64,000 nt of DNA from Pseudomonadota bacterium (GTDB lineage Bacteria; Myxococcota_A; Polyangia; GCA-2747355), in the NCBI GenBank assembly GCA_016702545.1, contig JADJDT010000014.1, positions 124,001 through 188,000 on the forward strand. Reading direction: 5' to 3'. Shown piece by piece: positions 45,026 to 54,771 of this stretch. Each line of letters starts with the position of its first letter. The first letter of the stretch is position 1. Under the pieces are notes generated by a model that was given only the letters and a program-made list of their open reading frames with translations, ran no database searches and was not told the origin of the DNA. A program made the position numbers and the translations under genes.

Positions 45026-45874
45026 ATGCGACGATTGCTGCTGCTCTGCTTGCTCACGGCCGCGCCGGGGGCGGGCGGCTGTATCGAGCCGTTCAACGGC
45101 ACCTATGTCCACATGGACCTCGTCGGCATCCGCTCGCCCTGCGAGATGATGCTGATCCTGGCGCTGACGCCGCCCGAGGACTGGCGCGGGATCTGCCCCG
45201 TCGACGGGGCTCCCGGCGTTGCTCCCGGCGATGGGCGACTGGTGCACCACTACGAGCTCTGGGGCACCATCGCGCGGACCTCGGTCGTTCAGTTGACGAG
45301 CTTCACCGTGCAGCCGGCGGCGTTCTTCGACGAGCAGCTCGAGCTCGAGCGGCAGGGGGCGCGCCTCCCCGACGGCCAGCCCTTTCGCCTGGCGGGGCCC
45401 AGCACCTTCGACGCCTTGCCGGAGAGCGAGCAGGCGGTGGTGAAGCAGCGCATGCAGCAGGCCGCCGCCGTCAACGCGATCAGCAGCTACAGCCCCGCGC
45501 GCTTCGCCGACGACGGCAAGACGCTGGCGTCGGCGCTCTATGTCGGCAACTACCGTGAGCTCTCGCAGCCGCACGCCGGTACCTACTTCGGGCAGGTGCA
45601 GGGGCCGCCGATCGGCGGCGGGGCATCCGTCGTCGGCGGCGCCGTGCTCCGCTTCCCCGTGGCGCTCTACGACCTCGACGGGCTGGCGCTCACGATCGAG
45701 GACGAGCCCGCCGATCGGGCGGCGGCGCGTCCCTCCGGCCTGGTGGTGGTCGCCGGCACCGCCGAGGCTCTTGCGCGCGGCGTACTGAACGTGGCCGCAG
45801 CCAACGACAAGAAGCCCGAGATCTCGGCGAGCTTCGGGGTCTACGAGCATCTCGACGAGGAGTCGTATTTCTGA
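45026..45874 (+). CDS. Lipoprotein, unknown function
   Basis: 282 residues. MRRLLLLCLLTAAPGAGGC gives a clear lipobox (GAGGC). The rest is a soluble domain (FNGTYVHMDLVGIRSPCEMM; RLVHHYELWGTIARTSVVQL; DGKTLASALYVGNYRELSQP; FPVALYDLDGLALTIEDEPA). No family is recognised. GAGGTTGAGAGGC precedes the ATG. It sits between another lipoprotein and the TSP3 outer-membrane protein, all on the same strand with short gaps, suggesting a surface-protein operon leading into the signalling genes. Confidence 0.75.
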   Translation: MRRLLLLCLLTAAPGAGGCIEPFNGTYVHMDLVGIRSPCEMMLILALTPPEDWRGICPVDGAPGVAPGDGRLVHHYELWGTIARTSVVQLTSFTVQPAAFFDEQLELERQGARLPDGQPFRLAGPSTFDALPESEQAVVKQRMQQAAAVNAISSYSPARFADDGKTLASALYVGNYRELSQPHAGTYFGQVQGPPIGGGASVVGGAVLRFPVALYDLDGLALTIEDEPADRAAARPSGLVVVAGTAEALARGVLNVAAANDKKPEISASFGVYEHLDEESYF

Positions 45875-45920
45875 TGGGCACCCAACCGCCGCCGGGCGCG
45901 GCTGAGCGGCAGAATCCGTG

Positions 45921-47420
45921 ATGCACCTGCGCGCAACTGCAATTAGGGTAGCGATGCTGGCTGGCGTGCTGTTGAGCGCGAGCTCGGCGCGCGGTCAATC
46001 GCGTGCGTTGGACGCCCACTTCTTTCGCCCGGGACTCTACACCGGGGCCATGCTCGGCGTGGATGTCGCGCAATCGGCGCGGAAGTGGCGCATCGGCACG
46101 CGCGTGCTCGCCAACTTCGAGTCCCAGCCGCTGCACCTGCGCTTCCCGCAGGCCGACTGCCCGCCGGGCGGCTGCCCGCGCGGGGTGCTGGACTGGGCCA
46201 TCATCTCGCACCTGCAGGCGCAGATTGGCCTGAACGGCTGGCTCGAGTTGGGGCTCGATCTACCGCTGATGCGCCATGGCCTGGCGGACGGCGCCACGGG
46301 TGGTCTTGGGCTCTTGCGCGCCAACGACCCGCTGATCAACGTGCCGGCCTCGCGGGTGTCACCGCTCGACGTGCGCATCGGCTTGCGCGCCCGCCTGTGG
46401 CAGAACGACACCCTGGCGGTCGCGGTGGCGCTGCAAGGCAGCGTTCCCTTCGGCGACGAGGAGGTCTTCGCCGGCGAAGGGCAGGCCACCGTCGAGCCGC
46501 GGCTGCTCGCCACGGCCCGCTCGGACGGCTGGGTCGCGTCGGCCAATCTGGGCTACCACTGGCGTCCGGAGCGCCGCCTGGTCCTGTGGGACAACCTCGA
46601 TGATGCCGAGGGTCCGCTGCCCTTGCTCGGGGTTGACGACGAGCTGACCTACGGGGCCTCGCTGTTCTTCTTTCCGCACTGGCGGCTGGGAATCGGGGTC
46701 GAGTGGCTTGGAGCGCTGCCGGTGCCGAGCGCCTCCTACGCGATCGAGACCCGGCGCATCATCTACCCGCCGGAGACCGGCTGCGGCGAGGGCAGCGCCC
46801 CCGGCTTGCCGTGCGAGATCGTCACCCGCCGGCAGGTGGAGGCTCCGGGCTCGATGGTCAGCGAGTTGCTGGGCGCCCTGTCCTGGCGGCCCACGCGGGC
46901 CCTCAAGCTCGTGATCGGCGGCGGCGCAGGGCTGACGGGGGCCGAGCGCCGCACCGACTTCCGTGTGCTGACGGGGCTGAGTTGGATCTCGGCGAGCAGT
47001 CAGGAATACGACCGCGACCGCGACGGCATCCCCGATCAGCAGGACCAGTGTCCGCTCCAGCCCGAGGACCTCGACGGGGTCACCGACGACGACGGTTGTC
47101 CCGACTTCGACAACGACGGCGACGGTGTCGGCGACGTGCGCGACCGCTGCGAGACCGAAGCGGAAGATATCGACGGCTTCCGCGACGACGACGGCTGTCC
47201 CGATCTCGACAACGACGGCGATCAGGTCCCGGACCTTGTCGACCGCTGCCCCGATGCGCCGGAAGACCGCGACGGGGTGCTCGACCAGGACGGATGCCCC
47301 GATCTCGACAACGATGACGACGGCGTGCCGGACTTGCGCGACCGCTGTCCAGACGAGGCCGAGTCCAAGAACGGGTTCCAGGACGACGACGGATGTCCCG
47401 ACCTCGCGCCGCAGCCCTGA
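45921..47420 (+). CDS. Outer-membrane protein with C-terminal thrombospondin type 3 repeats
   Basis: 499 residues. A signal peptide (VAMLAGVLLSASSARGQ), then a ~340-residue strand-rich barrel-like region (GLYTGAMLGVDVAQSARKWR; HLQAQIGLNGWLELGLDLPL; ALSWRPTRALKLVIGGGAGL). From ~365 on there are at least five TSP3-type Asp-rich calcium-binding units (DRDGIPDQQDQCP, DDDGCPDFDNDGDGVGDVRD, DDDGCPDLDNDGDQVPDLVD). Such proteins usually end in an OmpA peptidoglycan-binding domain; here the chain stops at LAPQP right after the repeats. The SpoIIE gene begins 11 bp downstream. Confidence 0.88.
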   Translation: MHLRATAIRVAMLAGVLLSASSARGQSRALDAHFFRPGLYTGAMLGVDVAQSARKWRIGTRVLANFESQPLHLRFPQADCPPGGCPRGVLDWAIISHLQAQIGLNGWLELGLDLPLMRHGLADGATGGLGLLRANDPLINVPASRVSPLDVRIGLRARLWQNDTLAVAVALQGSVPFGDEEVFAGEGQATVEPRLLATARSDGWVASANLGYHWRPERRLVLWDNLDDAEGPLPLLGVDDELTYGASLFFFPHWRLGIGVEWLGALPVPSASYAIETRRIIYPPETGCGEGSAPGLPCEIVTRRQVEAPGSMVSELLGALSWRPTRALKLVIGGGAGLTGAERRTDFRVLTGLSWISASSQEYDRDRDGIPDQQDQCPLQPEDLDGVTDDDGCPDFDNDGDGVGDVRDRCETEAEDIDGFRDDDGCPDLDNDGDQVPDLVDRCPDAPEDRDGVLDQDGCPDLDNDDDGVPDLRDRCPDEAESKNGFQDDDGCPDLAPQP

Positions 47421-47430
47421 GGTCATAGAG

Positions 47431-48990
47431 ATGGCTCTTCGCGCCCGCATGGGCATCGCCGGACGGTTGATCATCACCAGCACGTTGCTGTTGGTGCTGG
47501 TGGTCAGTGCGTTCGGCTGGGTCGCCGCCGGCCAGTCGCGGCGGCTGATCGACCATGCAGCGCGTCGTCAGCAGGCACGGCTGGTCGAGTGGCTGGACCG
47601 CGCTGGCCGGGCCCAGGTGCTCTTCCTCGCCGAGACCGCGCGCATCGCGATCGTGCAGAGCGACTACACGACGCTGCAAGAGACGATCGAGAACGTGGCC
47701 CGTCGCGACGATCTGATGCTGCTCGTCACCGTCGTCGATTCGTCGGGTACCGTGCTGGCCGACAGCCAGGCCAGCCAGGTCGGTCGCCGGGCGGACGCCA
47801 CGGTCGAGCCGCTGGTCCAGGGGCGAGAGCTGCGAGTCGTCCCCGCCGTGCGGGTCCGCGGCCAGCAGGCGATGATCTTCACCGCACCGATCGTCCATGC
47901 CGGCAGCGTGCTCGGTCACGTGGCGTTCGCATCGAGCCGGGCGCCGCTGCAGGCGGAGATGGAGCGCGCGCAGCAGCTCAAGCAGGTCGAGCTGAAGGCC
48001 ACGTTGGCCAAGACCCTGGGCATGGGGCTGCTCTCGGTGCTGGTCGGGGCCGTGCTGACGATCCTGCAGGGCGTGCGGATCAGCCGCCCGATCCGCGAGG
48101 TGGCGCGCAAGGCCGACCAAATCGCGCGAGGCGATCTTCAGGCGCGCGCTTTGGTCAACAGCCAGGACGAGATCGGCCTGATGGCCGATCGGTTCAACTT
48201 CATGGCCGAGCAGGTCAGCGTGCTGATGAACGAGGCCCTGCACAAGGCCGCGATGGAGAAGGAGCTGGAGTTGGCGAGCGCCGTGCAGGCCACGCTCGTC
48301 CCCAGCTCACCGATGATCAAGCGTCAGGGCATCAGCCTGGCCGGGTACTTCAAGCCCGCGACCCGCTGCGCGGGCGACTGGTGGACCTACTACGACCTCT
48401 CCCACGGCCGCCTGATGGTGATCATCGGTGACGTGACCGGGCACGGTGCGGCGTCGGCGATGGTGACGGCCGTGGCGAAGGGGACGGCGTCGACGGTCAA
48501 CCGCCAGTCCGGTGGGAACCCCGATCTCGCCGAGCTGATGCTCGCGATGAACGCCGCGATTCATGACATCTCACGCGGGCAGTTCGTGATGACGTGCTTC
48601 GTGACGATCTTCGATCCGCGCACCTATACGCTCGAGTTCGCCAACGCCGGGCATCACTTCCCGATGCTCTACCGCGCGGGCACCGGCGAGATCGAGGGCC
48701 TGGTGTCTCGCGGCAGCCGGCTCGGCGACCTGGCCGAGGCCCACTTCGCCCTCGAGCGCGTCCAGGTCGCGCCCGAGGACGTCCTGGTCTGGTACACCGA
48801 CGGCGTCATCGAGTGTCAGAATGCCGCGGGCACCGTCTATGGTGAGCGGCGCTTCCGCGCCGTCATTCGGGAGCACGCCGCGCAACCCGCCGAGCGGGTT
48901 CGCGACGCTACCGTGCAGGAGTCGAGCAGGTTCTGCGGCACGGCCGCGGCGCAGGACGACGTGACGGTCGTCGTGGGGAAATTCAGTTGA
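47431..48990 (+). CDS. Membrane SpoIIE/PP2C-type phosphatase with periplasmic sensor and HAMP
   Basis: 519 residues. Helix 1 at ~12-33, a periplasmic sensor at ~35-175 (Cache-like; LMLLVTVVDSSGTVLADSQA), helix 2 near 190-210, HAMP at ~210-265 (SRPIREVARKADQIARGDLQ), a short coiled linker and a PP2C/SpoIIE domain at ~280-519: CAGDWWTYYDL, VIIGDVTGHGAASAM, ANAGHHFPMLYR, WYTDGVIECQN and the final QDDVTVVVGKF. The metal-binding Asp residues are present. It should dephosphorylate an anti-sigma-antagonist (STAS) protein in response to an extracytoplasmic signal; a STAS protein is encoded at 60.9 kb. Confidence 0.93.
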   Translation: MALRARMGIAGRLIITSTLLLVLVVSAFGWVAAGQSRRLIDHAARRQQARLVEWLDRAGRAQVLFLAETARIAIVQSDYTTLQETIENVARRDDLMLLVTVVDSSGTVLADSQASQVGRRADATVEPLVQGRELRVVPAVRVRGQQAMIFTAPIVHAGSVLGHVAFASSRAPLQAEMERAQQLKQVELKATLAKTLGMGLLSVLVGAVLTILQGVRISRPIREVARKADQIARGDLQARALVNSQDEIGLMADRFNFMAEQVSVLMNEALHKAAMEKELELASAVQATLVPSSPMIKRQGISLAGYFKPATRCAGDWWTYYDLSHGRLMVIIGDVTGHGAASAMVTAVAKGTASTVNRQSGGNPDLAELMLAMNAAIHDISRGQFVMTCFVTIFDPRTYTLEFANAGHHFPMLYRAGTGEIEGLVSRGSRLGDLAEAHFALERVQVAPEDVLVWYTDGVIECQNAAGTVYGERRFRAVIREHAAQPAERVRDATVQESSRFCGTAAAQDDVTVVVGKFS

Positions 48991-51461
48991 GATCATCAAC
49001 AGCACGCCACGTGGGTTGGTTCTTGGCCTTGGCCCTGGTATGCGCGCCGGCCACCGAGGTTGGCGCACAGGGGCGCGCGACGTCAGCGGCGGCCGCACAG
49101 GACCTGGTCGAGCAGGCCGACGCCGAGTTGGCCGAGGGCCGGATGCAGGAGGCCGAGGCCTTGTACCTCAAGGCGCTGGCCTACGCGCCCCTCGAGCTCG
49201 GCTTCGAGCGCTATTCGATGTTGCACTTCGCCCAGCGGCACTTCGCCGCAGGCCTGAGCTTGGTGGAGAAGGGGCTCGGGCAGCATCCGCAGAGCGAGGC
49301 CCTGCGGGCGCAGCGCGGCTTGCACCTGTTCAAGCTCGGCCGCGTGCGCGAGGCCTACGGCGACCTGCGTGCCGTGGCCGAGAGCCAGCGCGGGCGCTTC
49401 GCGACCCAGGCGGTGACGGCCCAGTGTTGTCTGCAGGTGGCCGATTACCCCTGCGTGCGTGCGGCGGTGGACGCCTATCTGGCGGGGCGTCCCCCAAAGA
49501 TCGAGTCCAAGGACTACTCGTTCCGGGTGGTGCGGGCGGTGGCCAACCTGCGGCTCGGTGAGCGTCAGGCTGCGTCCGCTGAGCTGGTCGAGGTGCTGCG
49601 CGCACAGCCGCAGTACCTGCCGGCTCTGCAGGCCCAGGCCGAGCTGCAGCTCCGTTCCGGCGCGTTCCGCGCCGCCGCCTTCGCGTACGAGCGGCTGCTG
49701 CCACGTGCACCGAGCGCGGAGCTGCACGTGATGTTGGGGCAGGCCTACCTCGGCGACGGGAGGGCCGCGCTGGCGCTGGCCCAGGCGCAGCGCGCCGCGG
49801 CCGTGCAGCCGAGCGATCGCGACACCATCCTGCTGGAGGGCGATGCGCTTGCCCTGCTCGGGCGCTACGAGCAGGCGCTGGTCGTCCATCGCCGCCTGAA
49901 GGGCCGCGAGCCGGCGACGGTGCGTCACCGCAGCGCCGAGCTCTTTCTGCGGCGAGGCCTGGCCACCGAGGCGCTGCTAGAGATTGAGAGCGAGGCCCGC
50001 GTGGCCACCGCGTCGAAGGAGGCGCTCAGCCTCGCCCTGCGCGCTGCGATCGAAGCCAAGCTCGTGCCGCAGGCCAAGGCCTACGCCGATCGGCTGCTCG
50101 GCCGCAGCGGCATCGACCAGGAGACGCGCTACCACTGCGGCCGCGCCTATCTCATCGCGGGCGAGAGCGAGCGCGCCGAGCAGGTCTTGGAGGCCGTGCT
50201 CGCGCTGAACTCGGGCCATCAGGACGCGCGCCGCGAGCTGCTGCGCTTGTTGCTGGAGCGGGCCGAGGCCACCCGTCGTCGGGGCGCCCTCGCGGCGGCG
50301 ATCACGACGCTCGAGCGCGCCCAGCGCCTGCAACCCGCCGCCATCATCACCGCCCGCAATCTGGCGCTGCTGCAGCTCCAGTCCGGGGCGCTCAAGTCGG
50401 CTTGGCTGCAGATCGAGAGCGTGCTGAAGCGCATCCCGAAGGACTTCGACGCCAATCGCCTGGCAGCTCGCGTGCTGTTGGCCTTGCAGCGTCCAGAGGA
50501 GGCGCTGGCGCGGCTCCGGACCGCGGTCGCGGCCGTCGAGGCGGTCGGCGGCGCGCCGCTGGCGCGCGCGCTGGCGGAGGCCGCGGTCGTCGATTGCCGA
50601 CTCGGGCACCTCGACGAGGGTATCGCCCAGTTCGACCGCGCGCGGGGGCTGTTGCGCGGTGGGACGGGCGCTGCGGCGCCAACGGGGACGTTGGCCGCCT
50701 TCGTGACGGTCCAGAGCGCGCGGGCCTTGCTGCAGCGTGCCGTGGTCGCCGGGGCGGCGCCGAAGGCACGGGCTGCCGACCTGCGGCAGGCGCTCGACCT
50801 GGGGTCGGCGTTGCCCGAGAGCGAGCGCACTCTGGCCCAGGCTGTGGCCGCGGTCGTGGCGGTGCTGGAGGAACCCGAGACGCGGCGAGGGCCGCGCACC
50901 CCGCTCGCCCGTACGCGCTGGACGCAGGTGCTGCGGCCGGGCTACGAGCGCATCGGCGCCAACCTGATGGCTGCCTATGTCGAATACATGGCGTTCGCAC
51001 CGACGCGCAAGCTGCGCGGTGCGCAGCGACTCGAGCGGCTGGCCCGACAGATCGGCGAGCCGGAGCGTGCGGCGCTGCTCCGGCTCGCGGCGAGTGGCCA
51101 TGAGCAGTACGGCGCCGCCCTCTTCCGCAGCGGTCGCTACCCGGCGGCGCGACTGGCCTATGCGCGCAGCGCCGAGTTGGTCACCGGCGAGGGTTCGGTG
51201 GCCCAGCAGCACAACCGTACGCTCGCCGACGCGGTGGGTAAGTCGCCGGAGCAGGTGCAGGCCGCGCTGCGGTCGTTGCAAGCCCGGGTGCCACTGGCCG
51301 ACTGCAACCTGGCCGTGCTCTACGAGCAGCGCGGAGCGGCCGGCGACCAGGAGCGGGCCCATCAGCTCTATCGGTCGTGCCTGCGCCGGGGGGCGGCCTA
51401 TCCCGGGTTGCGTCAGCTCGTCGAGGCCCAAGAGCGCGTGCGAAAGGTGCTCGAACCATGA
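48987..51461 (+). CDS. Exported TPR-repeat protein
   Basis: 824 residues. A signal peptide (GWFLALALVCAPATEVGAQG) followed by tandem TPR-like helical repeats over almost the whole length, e.g. AELAEGRMQEAEALYLKALA, ALLGRYEQALVVHRRLKGRE, AYLIAGESERAEQVLEAVLA, AAITTLERAQRLQPAAIITA, LGHLDEGIAQFDRARGLLRG. A periplasmic scaffold for protein contacts. The TTG start overlaps the SpoIIE stop (TTGA) and its stop overlaps the next ATG (ATGA), so three genes are translationally coupled. Confidence 0.88.
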   Translation: MRSSTARHVGWFLALALVCAPATEVGAQGRATSAAAAQDLVEQADAELAEGRMQEAEALYLKALAYAPLELGFERYSMLHFAQRHFAAGLSLVEKGLGQHPQSEALRAQRGLHLFKLGRVREAYGDLRAVAESQRGRFATQAVTAQCCLQVADYPCVRAAVDAYLAGRPPKIESKDYSFRVVRAVANLRLGERQAASAELVEVLRAQPQYLPALQAQAELQLRSGAFRAAAFAYERLLPRAPSAELHVMLGQAYLGDGRAALALAQAQRAAAVQPSDRDTILLEGDALALLGRYEQALVVHRRLKGREPATVRHRSAELFLRRGLATEALLEIESEARVATASKEALSLALRAAIEAKLVPQAKAYADRLLGRSGIDQETRYHCGRAYLIAGESERAEQVLEAVLALNSGHQDARRELLRLLLERAEATRRRGALAAAITTLERAQRLQPAAIITARNLALLQLQSGALKSAWLQIESVLKRIPKDFDANRLAARVLLALQRPEEALARLRTAVAAVEAVGGAPLARALAEAAVVDCRLGHLDEGIAQFDRARGLLRGGTGAAAPTGTLAAFVTVQSARALLQRAVVAGAAPKARAADLRQALDLGSALPESERTLAQAVAAVVAVLEEPETRRGPRTPLARTRWTQVLRPGYERIGANLMAAYVEYMAFAPTRKLRGAQRLERLARQIGEPERAALLRLAASGHEQYGAALFRSGRYPAARLAYARSAELVTGEGSVAQQHNRTLADAVGKSPEQVQAALRSLQARVPLADCNLAVLYEQRGAAGDQERAHQLYRSCLRRGAAYPGLRQLVEAQERVRKVLEP

Positions 51462-52378
51462 CAGTCTTCTCTGCTCAGGGGCGCCGCGTTGGCACGTTGG
51501 CGCTGGTGCTGGGGCTGGTCCTGTGGCCGGCCGTCGTCGGGGGCCAATCCGCGGCGAAGCCGCTGACCGTGGCGCTCTACGCGCCGGACGTGGCCTTCGC
51601 CAGCTCGGCGGCACGCTACGCCTATGTCACGGCCCTGGCCGCACACCTCGGCAAGGCGCTCCAGCGTCCGGTCGCCGGTCGGGCGTACAAGCAATCGGGG
51701 GACTTCGACCGCGACTGGCGCGCGGGCCGTATCAGCGTCGCCGTGGTCGGGTCGCTCAAGCTGGCTGCGGGCGCGCGCGAGGCCCGCGTCATCGCCAGTG
51801 CGGCCCCTCGCCGCACTGGCGTCGGTGATTGGACGATCATGAGCGCGACGGCCGACCTGGCGCGACTCAAGAACCAGGTGCTCCAGGTCCCGATGATGGG
51901 CCCGCTGACGCCGGCCTTTCTGCGCTACGTCTTGTTTGCGGACCAGCTCGATCCGCGCAGCTACTTCAAGCTCAGGCTGGCGCCCGATCTCGCCGCGGCC
52001 GTGGCGGCGGTACGGCTCGGTCGGGCCGCTGCCGTGTTGGCGCCGGCGGGCACGGCGGGCCTGCGGGCCGTGATCGGACCGGTGGAGCTGCCCCCACCCG
52101 TCTTGGCGGTGCTCGATCCCGGGCTCTCGGCGGCGGAGGTCCAGGCTATTCGTCAGGCGGCCCTGGCCTTCGCGGGCCCGCTGTCGGCGGAGTACGGCGG
52201 CTTCCGGGTCTCGGGGACGGAGGCCTACCGCGCGCTGGCCGCGGCGGCTCGCCGACGTCAGCGCGCCGTGGTGCTGCTGCCGGTGGGGCCCGAGCGCCTG
52301 GCGCCCGAAGCAGTGGTCGATACGCGGCGCCTGGCCTGCGACCTGGAGCCGCTCGATGAGGCGCTCTGGGTGCCCTGA
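51458..52378 (+). CDS. PhnD-like periplasmic binding protein
   Basis: 306 residues. Signal peptide (LALVLGLVLWPAVVGGQSAA) and a two-lobed binding fold: KPLTVALYAPDVAFASSAAR, YAYVTALAAHLGKAL, GRISVAVVGSLKLAAGAREA, VLQVPMMGPLTPAFLRYVLF and AAVAAVRLGRAAAVLAPAGT. This resembles the phosphonate/phosphite-binding PhnD class, but no transporter is nearby. In context it may be the ligand-sensing partner of the upstream SpoIIE phosphatase. Its ATG overlaps the TPR gene stop. A hairpin element starts at its own stop codon. Confidence 0.75.
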   Translation: MTVFSAQGRRVGTLALVLGLVLWPAVVGGQSAAKPLTVALYAPDVAFASSAARYAYVTALAAHLGKALQRPVAGRAYKQSGDFDRDWRAGRISVAVVGSLKLAAGAREARVIASAAPRRTGVGDWTIMSATADLARLKNQVLQVPMMGPLTPAFLRYVLFADQLDPRSYFKLRLAPDLAAAVAAVRLGRAAAVLAPAGTAGLRAVIGPVELPPPVLAVLDPGLSAAEVQAIRQAALAFAGPLSAEYGGFRVSGTEAYRALAAAARRRQRAVVLLPVGPERLAPEAVVDTRRLACDLEPLDEALWVP

Positions 52379-52539
52379 GTACAGCTCCCCGGAAGAAAGT
52401 GACCACCTCGCTCGTTCTGGACGCCGATGGGCAGCGTTACGCCTCCTGGAAATACCACGAGTATTTCGGCGTCGGCGCGCCTTGCCCTCGGCGCCCGGCC
52501 CTTCGCGGGCTGATCACCTTCTTCCGGTGCGCTGTACTG
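52379..52539. repeat. Inverted-repeat element family, copy D (~161 bp)
   Basis: Terminal arms: AGTACAGC..CCGGAAGAA.GTGA at the left and its complement at the right (TCACCTTCTTCCGGTGCGCTGTACT, imperfect). Core: GGGCAGCGTTACGCCTCC, AAATACCACGAGTATTTC, GGCGCGCCTTGCC. It begins one base after the stop of the PhnD-like gene. Copy C at 38.4 kb is nearly identical in the shared part. Confidence 0.9.
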
Positions 52540-52581
52540 AGCGCCCGACGTGGTGGGCCGACCTCCCCGCGCCGAGCCTTT

Positions 52582-52737
52582 GGACCCGCTCGGAAATAAC
52601 TCATCCATCTGGCCGTCGATCCATCCCGCCGGGCTGCGTTGCAGCTCCTCGCAATACCAACAGTATTCCTTCGTCGCTGCGCCTTGCCCGGCGGGCGCCT
52701 CGACGCCCAGTTGATCGAGTCACTTTCGAGCGGGTCC
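52582..52737. repeat. Inverted-repeat element family, copy E (~156 bp)
   Basis: Outer arms GGACCCGCTCGGAAATAACTC and the complement of GAGTCACTTTCGAGCGGGTCC, extending about 50 nt imperfectly. Core GGGCTGCGTTGC, CAATACCAACAGTATTCC, TGCGCCTTGCC. It is only 42 bp from copy D, so the two form a doublet separating the sensor operon from the PAS gene. 52738-52877 holds no gene. Confidence 0.9.
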
Positions 52738-52877
52738 TTTCCCTCGGTGTTCTCGATCTCTGCTAAGATGTCGCGCTCGGTAGCCGCGGTGGCTCAGCTC
52801 TCCGCCGAGCGCTGCCTGAGGAGCGCGGTGGCGCGCCCGCGCGAGCTGAATGCCCGCCGGCGGCCCTGGGGGTTAAG

Positions 52878-53408
52878 ATGGACATGCCAGCGGAAATCCG
52901 GCAGTTCGCCGAGGTGCTGACGGATAGCTACTTCATCGTCGATCGCGACCGCAACATCATCGATTTCAATCGGGCGTTCTACGCGATGCTGCCGCGCGCC
53001 AGCGCTCGCACGCTCAAGTCCAAGAAGTGCTACGAGGTGCTCAAGCTCAACATCTGCAAAGAGCGCTGCATCGCGCAGCAGTGTTGGGCCAGCGCCGCCG
53101 CTGTACGGCTGGACGAGATCCGCGGGACGGTCGAGGGGCAGGATGGCGAGATGAGCTTCATCCTCAGCGCGATCCCGATCCGCAATGCGCAGGGCGAGCT
53201 GATCGGTGCGATGGAGGTTCAACGCAACGTCACCGACGAGTCGGCGGTGCAGAACAAGTACCGCCGACAGGTCGAGGTCAGCGAGAATCGCCTGACGGAG
53301 CTGAAGGAGAAGCTGCATCAGCGCTCATGCCGACTGCTCGAGCTGAGCCGCGAGGTGGGGCGCCTGCAGCAGGCCTTGCTCAAAGCCAAGACCAGTCTGT
53401 TCGGCTGA
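52878..53408 (+). CDS. PAS-domain protein with Cys motif and C-terminal coiled coil
   Basis: 176 residues. One PAS domain at ~5-125 (DSYFIVDRDRNIIDFNRAFY; SFILSAIPIRNAQGELIGAM) with four Cys at 51, 60, 64 and 69 (C-x8-C-x3-C-x4-C), as in the 'CYEV...C..C' class of PAS domains that may bind iron or heme or sense redox. A ~45-residue coiled coil follows (SENRLTELKEKLHQRSCRLL). No effector domain is fused, so it must act through partners. It is cytoplasmic and precedes the Ser/Thr kinase by ~113 bp. Confidence 0.8.
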   Translation: MDMPAEIRQFAEVLTDSYFIVDRDRNIIDFNRAFYAMLPRASARTLKSKKCYEVLKLNICKERCIAQQCWASAAAVRLDEIRGTVEGQDGEMSFILSAIPIRNAQGELIGAMEVQRNVTDESAVQNKYRRQVEVSENRLTELKEKLHQRSCRLLELSREVGRLQQALLKAKTSLFG

Positions 53409-53521
53409 GGGCTGGGGCGCGTGATGTCGATGCTCAGCCTTCTGATCGGGGCGGGTGGGGAGCCCTCCAAGCGGCGGCGCGGCGGGCGGTGCCCGTTCGG
53501 CGCGTCGCTCGAGCGTGCGGC

Positions 53522-54724
<1,203 letters not shown>

Positions 54725-54771
54725 GAAGCCGCAGCACGTGCGGGACACGGGCTGGCAGAATCGGGTGAGCG

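Noticed and set aside
43613..45850. 745-residue minus-strand open frame
   Set aside because: Antisense to two lipoprotein genes with clear signal peptides and lipoboxes; no recognisable domain.
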